A stretch of DNA of 16,900 nucleotides from Pseudofrankia nepalensis (GTDB lineage Bacteria; Actinomycetota; Actinomycetes; Frankiales; Frankiaceae): NCBI RefSeq assembly GCF_016786305.1, contig NZ_JADWYV010000224.1; one strand, given 5' to 3'. Under the pieces are notes generated by a model, which saw nothing but the letters and a program-made list of their open reading frames with translations, searched no databases and was not told the DNA's origin. Shown here one piece after another: positions 12,722-16,900 of this stretch. Positions within the stretch are counted from its first letter, which is position 1; each line of letters starts with the position of its first letter. The position numbers were made by a program, and so were the translations under genes.

Positions 12722-13924
12722 GTGCCCCTCCGTTACGGCTTTCTGAGTACCTACTTCCCGACGCAGTGCGGCCTCGCCACGTTCACGGCGGCCCTGTTCG
12801 ACGAACTGACCAGCGCGGCGCCTGGCGCCTCCAGCGGGGTGGTGCGCCTGCTCGACGCGCCCGCGGAGCCCGGCCGGCGGCCAGCGGCCGTCGTGGGAGA
12901 CCTGGTGGCCGGGACCCCGGGCGGCCCGCGCCGCGCGGCGCGGCTTCTGAACGGTTTCGACATCGCGGTCGTGCAGCACGAGTACGGGGTCTACGGCGGC
13001 CCGGACGGCGACGAAGTGATCGAGGTGCTCGACCATCTCGAGGTTCCGGTCGTGGTCGTCCTGCACACCGTGCTCGCGAGCCCGTCCCGGCACCAGCGCG
13101 CGGTCCTGGAGGCGCTGATCGCCTCCGCGGACGCGGTCGTCGTGATGACCGAGACCGCGCGGGCCCGGCTGGTGAGCGGGTACCGCGTCCGCCCGCACCA
13201 GGTCTCGGTCATCCCCCACGGCGCGGCCGACAACCGCCGCGCCGCGCCAGCGCGGTCCGCCCGGCCGACCATCCTCACCTGGGGCCTGCTCGGACCAGGC
13301 AAGGGCATCGAGTGGGGTATAGCGGCGATGGCGGAGCTGGCCCACCTCGACCCGGCTCCGCGCTACCTCGTCGCGGGCCAGACCCATCCCAAGGTCCTCG
13401 CCCGGGAGGGCGAGGCGTACCGGGACAGTCTGGCCGCGCTGGCCGGTCGACTCGGCGTGGCCGATTCCGTCACCTTCGACGACCGCTACCTCGACAGCGG
13501 ACCGCTCGCCGAGCTCGTGAGCGGTGCCGACGTCGTCCTGCTGCCCTACGACTCCGTCGACCAGGTGACCTCCGGCATCCTCATCGAGGCGGTCGCCGCG
13601 CTACGGCCCGTCGTCGCCACCCGCTTCCCGCACGCGGTCGAACTACTCGGCGACGGCGCCGGCCTGCTCGTGCGGCATGGCGACGCGGCGGCGATCGCGG
13701 CGGCGCTGCGCGCCGTCCTCACCGACGACGCCGTCGCCCGCGGGCTGACGAGCGCCGCCGCCGCCCACGCGCCAGACCTGCTGTGGCCCACGGTGGCCCG
13801 CTGCTACCGCCGGCTGGCCGCCGAGCTCGTGGCCGGCGCCTGGCGCTCGCCGAGCGCCGTGTCCGCATCCCAGCGAGCGCTCGCGACAGTGCCCATGCCC
13901 AGGTCGCCAGCGACGACCCGGTGA
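12722..13924 (+). CDS. GT4-type glycosyltransferase
   Basis: A 400-residue GT-B fold enzyme with a two-domain layout. The N-terminal domain starts LRYGFLSTYFPTQCGLATFTAAL, which holds the acceptor-side loop typical of this group, and includes VVQHEYGVYGG and VVVVLHTVLASPS. The C-terminal nucleotide-sugar domain has VSVIPHGA, ILTWGLLGPGKGIEWGI, VTFDDRYL and VVLLPYDSVDQVTSGILIEAVA; the last is a variant of the E-x7-E motif with the first Glu replaced (Gln in DQVTSG) and the second retained. A GDP- or other NDP-sugar donor is likely, possibly GDP-mannose given the GH130 partner, but this is inference. GTG 12722 has GGAAGG 9 bp upstream; GTG 12692 is an alternative. The stop overlaps the next gene (GTGA). 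Confidence 0.88.
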   Translation: MPLRYGFLSTYFPTQCGLATFTAALFDELTSAAPGASSGVVRLLDAPAEPGRRPAAVVGDLVAGTPGGPRRAARLLNGFDIAVVQHEYGVYGGPDGDEVIEVLDHLEVPVVVVLHTVLASPSRHQRAVLEALIASADAVVVMTETARARLVSGYRVRPHQVSVIPHGAADNRRAAPARSARPTILTWGLLGPGKGIEWGIAAMAELAHLDPAPRYLVAGQTHPKVLAREGEAYRDSLAALAGRLGVADSVTFDDRYLDSGPLAELVSGADVVLLPYDSVDQVTSGILIEAVAALRPVVATRFPHAVELLGDGAGLLVRHGDAAAIAAALRAVLTDDAVARGLTSAAAAHAPDLLWPTVARCYRRLAAELVAGAWRSPSAVSASQRALATVPMPRSPATTR

Positions 13925-14940
13925 CGACTCCGATCTCGTTCGCCCATCTTTTCCGACTCAGCGACGACATCGGCCTGTTCGAGCACGCTCTCGGCTCGGT
14001 CCCCCGCCGGGAGCACGGGTACTGCGTGGATGACGTCGCGCGCGGGCTGGTCGTCCTGTCCCGCGAGCCTTCGCCACCGCTGGAGCTGATCCGGCTGCTC
14101 GAGCGCTATCTCGACTTCGTTCGGGCGGCGCAGGCGCCGGACGGGAAGGTCGTCAACCGGCGGGGCACCGCGAACGGCCGGCGGGACAAGCCCGAAGTCG
14201 GCGACTGCTGGGGCCGGGCCCTGTGGGGCCTGGGGACCGCGGCGGCCCTCGCGCCCACCTCGCGGCTGCGGGCACAGGCTCGGACCGGGTTCCACACCAG
14301 TGCCCATCGACGTTCCCCCTGGCCGCGAGCCATGACGTTCGCCGCCCTTGGCGCGGGCGAGCTGCTGCTCGCCCACCCGGACGACAGGTCGGCTCGCGCG
14401 CTGCTGGCCGACGCCGTCACCGTGATTGGCCCGCTCGGCGACGATCCCGCGTGGCCCTGGCCGGAGCCCACGCTGCGCTACGCCAACGGGGCGGTGCCGG
14501 AGGCGCTGATCCTCGCCGGCATGTGCCTGCCGGACCGGGCGGTGCTCGCGAACGGCCTGCGGCTGTTGGCCTGGCTGCTCCGCGTGGAGACCCGGGGCGA
14601 GGTACTGTCGCCGACTCCCGTCGACGGCCGGCGCCCGCGGGGCGATCCCGGGCCGGGCTTCGACCAGCAGCCCATCGAGGCGGCGGCCATCGCGGACGCC
14701 TGCGCGCGGGCCTACGCGGCGACCGGCCAGAACAGGTGGCTCACCGGTCTCGGGCGGGCGCACGGATGGTTCCTCGGCGCGAACGACACCGGCATGCCGC
14801 TGGTCGACACCGCGACCGGCGGTTGCCACGACGGCCTCGAAGCCGAGGGCCGCAACGCCAACCAGGGCGCGGAGTCCACGCTCGCCCTGCTCTCGACAGC
14901 GCAGCACGCCCATCGTCTGCTCGCGTCGAGGACACCATGA
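13921..14940 (+). CDS. (Alpha/alpha)-barrel-like protein paired with GT4 and GH130
   Basis: A 339-residue, probably cytosolic protein built from paired helices, resembling the (alpha/alpha)6-barrel modules that in other bacteria occur fused to or beside GT4 enzymes. Conserved-looking motifs are HGYCVDDVARGLVVLSRE, VGDCWGRALWGLG, PWPRAMTFAALGAGELLLAH, WPEPTLRYANGAVPEALI, FDQQPIEAAAIADAC and CHDGLEAEGRNANQGAEST. The Asp-rich and Trp/Glu motifs lie where the open end of such barrels binds sugars, so a glycan-binding or glycoside-processing role is plausible; no catalytic activity can be assigned. GTG 13921 overlaps the glycosyltransferase stop by 4 bp and its own stop overlaps GH130 (ATGA), so the three proteins are made together, probably in fixed ratio. 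Confidence 0.75.
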   Translation: MTTPISFAHLFRLSDDIGLFEHALGSVPRREHGYCVDDVARGLVVLSREPSPPLELIRLLERYLDFVRAAQAPDGKVVNRRGTANGRRDKPEVGDCWGRALWGLGTAAALAPTSRLRAQARTGFHTSAHRRSPWPRAMTFAALGAGELLLAHPDDRSARALLADAVTVIGPLGDDPAWPWPEPTLRYANGAVPEALILAGMCLPDRAVLANGLRLLAWLLRVETRGEVLSPTPVDGRRPRGDPGPGFDQQPIEAAAIADACARAYAATGQNRWLTGLGRAHGWFLGANDTGMPLVDTATGGCHDGLEAEGRNANQGAESTLALLSTAQHAHRLLASRTP

Positions 14941-16415
14941 CCCTGGAGTCGGAACTGGTGACCCGGCATCCGCTCACGCTGACCGCCGACCCCGATAGGG
15001 TCATCGCGAAGCTCTTCCTCCATGGCGAGGAGGGCGCCGAGGCGCGCTCCCGGGCCGGGGGCATCGTGGACAGGGCACTCGCGCTGACCGACGACGAGGT
15101 CGCTGGCCTCGTAGCCGCCCTGCTCGACCGGTTCGAGCCCCGCCACCTGGACTACCAGGGTGCCCTGGCTCGGCACGCGGCCATCGTGGCTCCTCGGGTG
15201 CGCGCGCCCGAGGAGCTCTCGCCCGCGCGCATGCTGCTGCTCGGTGCGTGCTTCACCGCCGAGTACGCGGTGGAAGGCGCGTCCGTCACCAATCCCTCAG
15301 CGGTCGCGCACCCCGACCAGTCGGGGCTCCCACCGGGCGCCCTGCGGGTGGTACTCAGCCTGCGCGCCATCGGCGAGGGGCACCTGTCCTCGATCGGCTT
15401 CGCGGTCGGCGTGCTCGGCCCGGGCCCGACGGTGCGGCTGGAGCCGCGCACCGGCCCGCTCACCACCGGCAGGGAGATTCCGGTCGCCTGGGAGCGCGGT
15501 CGGCTGCGCGACCTGCTCGCCGAGCATGGCCTCGACGACGAGGTGACGCACTCGGTCCTCGACGCGCTCGACAGGAGCCCGGCCGGCGGTGGGCTCGAAC
15601 CGGCCTTCGCCAACATGCCCGCGGATCTCCTCCGCCGGCCCCAGGCCGCCGGGATCCTGGCCGGGATCCGGGCCATCGCCGGATCGCTGCGTGGAGTCGA
15701 GTTCCCGGTGGACAGCGCCCTCGCCCAACGGGTGCTGTGGCCCACGGTCGCCAGCGAGAGTAACGGAATGGAGGACGCGCGGTTCGTCCGTTTCACCGCG
15801 CCGGACGGGGCCGTCGACTACCGGGCGACATACACCGCCTACGACGGCGCCGAGATCATGCCAAGGCTGCTCACCAGTCCCGACCTGCGGATCTTCACTT
15901 CCTCACCGCTCACCGGTTCAGCGGCCCAGAACAAGGGGATGGCGCTGTTCCCCCGACCCGTCGGCGGCCGTCACCTCGCGCTCTGCCGATCCGACGGGGA
16001 GACCACCGGTCTGACAGCCTCCGACGACGGGCTGGTCTGGGAACCGCCCCGATCGGTCCACAAACCACGGGCGCCGTTCGAACTCATCCAGGTCGGCAAC
16101 TGCGGCGCACCCATCGAAACGCCGGCCGGCTGGCTCGTCCTCACCCATGGCGTCGGGCCGATGCGCACCTACACCATCGGGGCGCTCCTGCTCGACCTGG
16201 AGGACCCGTCCACCGTGGTCGCGGCGCTGCCCGAGCCGCTGCTCACCCCGATCCGGACCGAGGCCGCGGGCTATGTCCCCAACGTCGTCTACTCCTGCGG
16301 CGGTCTGGTCCACGACGGCCGGCTGTGGCTGCCCTACGGGATCGGTGACTCCCGGGTCGGCATGGCGAGCGTGCCCGTCAGCGCCCTGCTCGCGCGGATG
16401 ACCCGGCAAGCCTGA
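14937..16415 (+). CDS. GH130-family glycoside phosphorylase/hydrolase
   Basis: A 492-residue protein. Residues 1-110 are a helical N-terminal extension; from about 115 on it follows the five-bladed beta-propeller of family GH130, whose members mostly phosphorolyse or hydrolyse beta-mannosides. Recognisable blocks are RAIGEGHLSSIGF (143-155), NGMEDARFVRF (276-286) with Asp280 in the place of the GH130 catalytic acid, ATYTAYDG (297-304), NKGMALFPRPVGGRHLAL (332-349), VGNCGAPIETPAGWLVLTHG (387-405), GYVPNVVYSCGG (445-456) and LWLPYGIGDSRVGMA (463-477). Whether it is a phosphorylase or hydrolase depends on the phosphate-binding Arg/Lys/His set, which I cannot verify by eye. Start ATG 14937 overlaps the upstream stop (ATGA). 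It is the last gene of the operon; a strong hairpin follows. Confidence 0.9.
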   Translation: MTLESELVTRHPLTLTADPDRVIAKLFLHGEEGAEARSRAGGIVDRALALTDDEVAGLVAALLDRFEPRHLDYQGALARHAAIVAPRVRAPEELSPARMLLLGACFTAEYAVEGASVTNPSAVAHPDQSGLPPGALRVVLSLRAIGEGHLSSIGFAVGVLGPGPTVRLEPRTGPLTTGREIPVAWERGRLRDLLAEHGLDDEVTHSVLDALDRSPAGGGLEPAFANMPADLLRRPQAAGILAGIRAIAGSLRGVEFPVDSALAQRVLWPTVASESNGMEDARFVRFTAPDGAVDYRATYTAYDGAEIMPRLLTSPDLRIFTSSPLTGSAAQNKGMALFPRPVGGRHLALCRSDGETTGLTASDDGLVWEPPRSVHKPRAPFELIQVGNCGAPIETPAGWLVLTHGVGPMRTYTIGALLLDLEDPSTVVAALPEPLLTPIRTEAAGYVPNVVYSCGGLVHDGRLWLPYGIGDSRVGMASVPVSALLARMTRQA

Positions 16416-16450
16416 CCGCCGGACCTCCCGACCCGCCGGGGCCGTCCGGT

Positions 16451-16486
16451 GGGCACGAACCGCTGGCAGGTCAGCGGTTCGTGCCC
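16451..16486. terminator. Bidirectional terminator: perfect 15-bp stem, 6-base loop
   Basis: GGGCACGAACCGCTG (16451-16465) and CAGCGGTTCGTGCCC (16472-16486) are exact reverse complements around GCAGGT. The outer flanks (GCCGTCC before, GGACGGC after) extend the pairing beyond a short internal loop. It lies between the convergent GH130 and groEL genes and should stop transcription from both sides. There is no long T-run on either strand. Confidence 0.85.
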
Positions 16487-16507
16487 GTGGACGGCGCGGA
16501 CGGACGG

Positions 16508-16900
16508 TCAGAAGCCCATGCCGGCCATGCCGCCCGGGTCAGCCCCACCGGCGGCGCCCTCGGCGGCGGACCGCTCGGCGATGACGACCTCGATCGTGAG
16601 GAAGAGGCCGGCGATCGACGCGGCGTTCTGCAGCGCCGAGCGGGTCACCTTGGCCGGGTCGATGATGCCGGCGGCGATCATGTCGACGTACTCGCCGGTG
16701 GCCGCGTCCAGGCCGTGGCCGGTCGGCAGCTCGCGCACCTTCTCGACCACGACGCCGCCCTCGAAGCCGCTGTTGAAGGCGATCTGCCTGATCGGAGCGG
16801 CCAACGCCCGTTCGACGATCGCCGCGCCGGTGGCCTCGTCGCCGGACAGGTCCAGCTTGTCGAACGCCGACACCGAAGCCTGCAGCAGCGCGACGCCACC
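16508..16900 (-). CDS. groL: Chaperonin GroEL (C-terminal part; gene continues past the right edge)
   Basis: The minus-strand frame is open from the window edge and gives the last 130 residues of a 60-kDa chaperonin (full proteins are about 540). Visible are the second equatorial-domain segment GGVALLQASVSAFDKL, then IRQIAFNSGFEGGVVVEKV, GHGLDAATGEYVDM, AGIIDPAKVTRSALQNAASIA and the C-terminal tail ADPGGMAGMGF. The GGM-type tail is typical of the essential, ATP-driven folding chaperonin (GroEL2-like in actinobacteria) rather than the His-tailed GroEL1. GroEL works as a tetradecamer with GroES in the cytoplasm. No disruption is seen in the visible part. Its promoter lies outside the window, so CIRCE control of this copy cannot be checked here. 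Confidence 0.97.
   Translation of the reverse strand, partial: GGVALLQASVSAFDKLDLSGDEATGAAIVERALAAPIRQIAFNSGFEGGVVVEKVRELPTGHGLDAATGEYVDMIAAGIIDPAKVTRSALQNAASIAGLFLTIEVVIAERSAAEGAAGGADPGGMAGMGF

Noticed and set aside
1..16900. CRISPR array, tRNA or prophage/insertion element
   Set aside because: No regularly spaced repeats, no tRNA-like cloverleaf with a CCA end and no recognisable transposase or phage gene were found by eye on either strand.

Overview
The window is very GC-rich with strong GC bias at third codon positions. It encodes actinobacterial hallmark families: a conservon-type sensor kinase/roadblock/DUF742 set, a GroEL with a GGM-type tail, and a CIRCE element. The overall style fits the Frankiales (Frankia-like), but this is an inference from composition and gene families, not a species identification.

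Layout. Positions 1-93 hold the 3' end of an unidentified plus-strand gene. An SDR-type NAD(P)-binding protein (117-1241) and an aldo/keto reductase (1408-2397) follow, separated by a short gap with a TetR-type inverted repeat. A large multi-pass membrane GGDEF protein with a decayed EAL domain (2639-5113) converges on a minus-strand TTG-start regulator with a C-terminal LuxR helix-turn-helix (5149-6153); a hairpin lies between them. After about 500 bp without a gene comes a plus-strand conservon: sensor kinase (6655-9099), roadblock/LC7 (9096-9503) and DUF742 (9517-9894). The expected fourth member, the Ras-like GTPase, survives only as a short remnant (9875-10160) that has lost most of its G domain and is frameshifted. 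Two hypothetical proteins and a possible 32-residue peptide complete this block (10165-11616). A small Cys/His-containing protein lies on the minus strand (11621-11929).

The most interesting part is 12174-16415. A well-formed promoter (TTGCTT, 17 bp, TATAAA) is followed by a CIRCE operator with 9-bp arms and one mismatch, a strong ribosome binding site, and the first ~65 codons of a groEL gene broken by two single-base deletions and an in-frame TAG. About 170 bp further on starts a tightly overlapped three-gene operon: a GT4-type glycosyltransferase, an (alpha/alpha)-barrel-like protein and a GH130-family glycoside phosphorylase/hydrolase. The decayed groEL head therefore leaves a heat-shock-type (HrcA/CIRCE) promoter in front of a carbohydrate operon. 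A second groEL, apparently intact where visible, enters from the right edge on the opposite strand (16508 to beyond 16900), separated from GH130 by a perfect 15-bp inverted repeat that probably terminates both genes.

No tRNA, rRNA, CRISPR array or recognisable transposase was seen. Two gene relics in one window (GTPase and groEL) suggest local gene decay and rearrangement. The main testable hypotheses are that the GT4/barrel/GH130 operon has come under HrcA control by promoter capture, and that the conservon works without a cognate GTPase encoded beside it.
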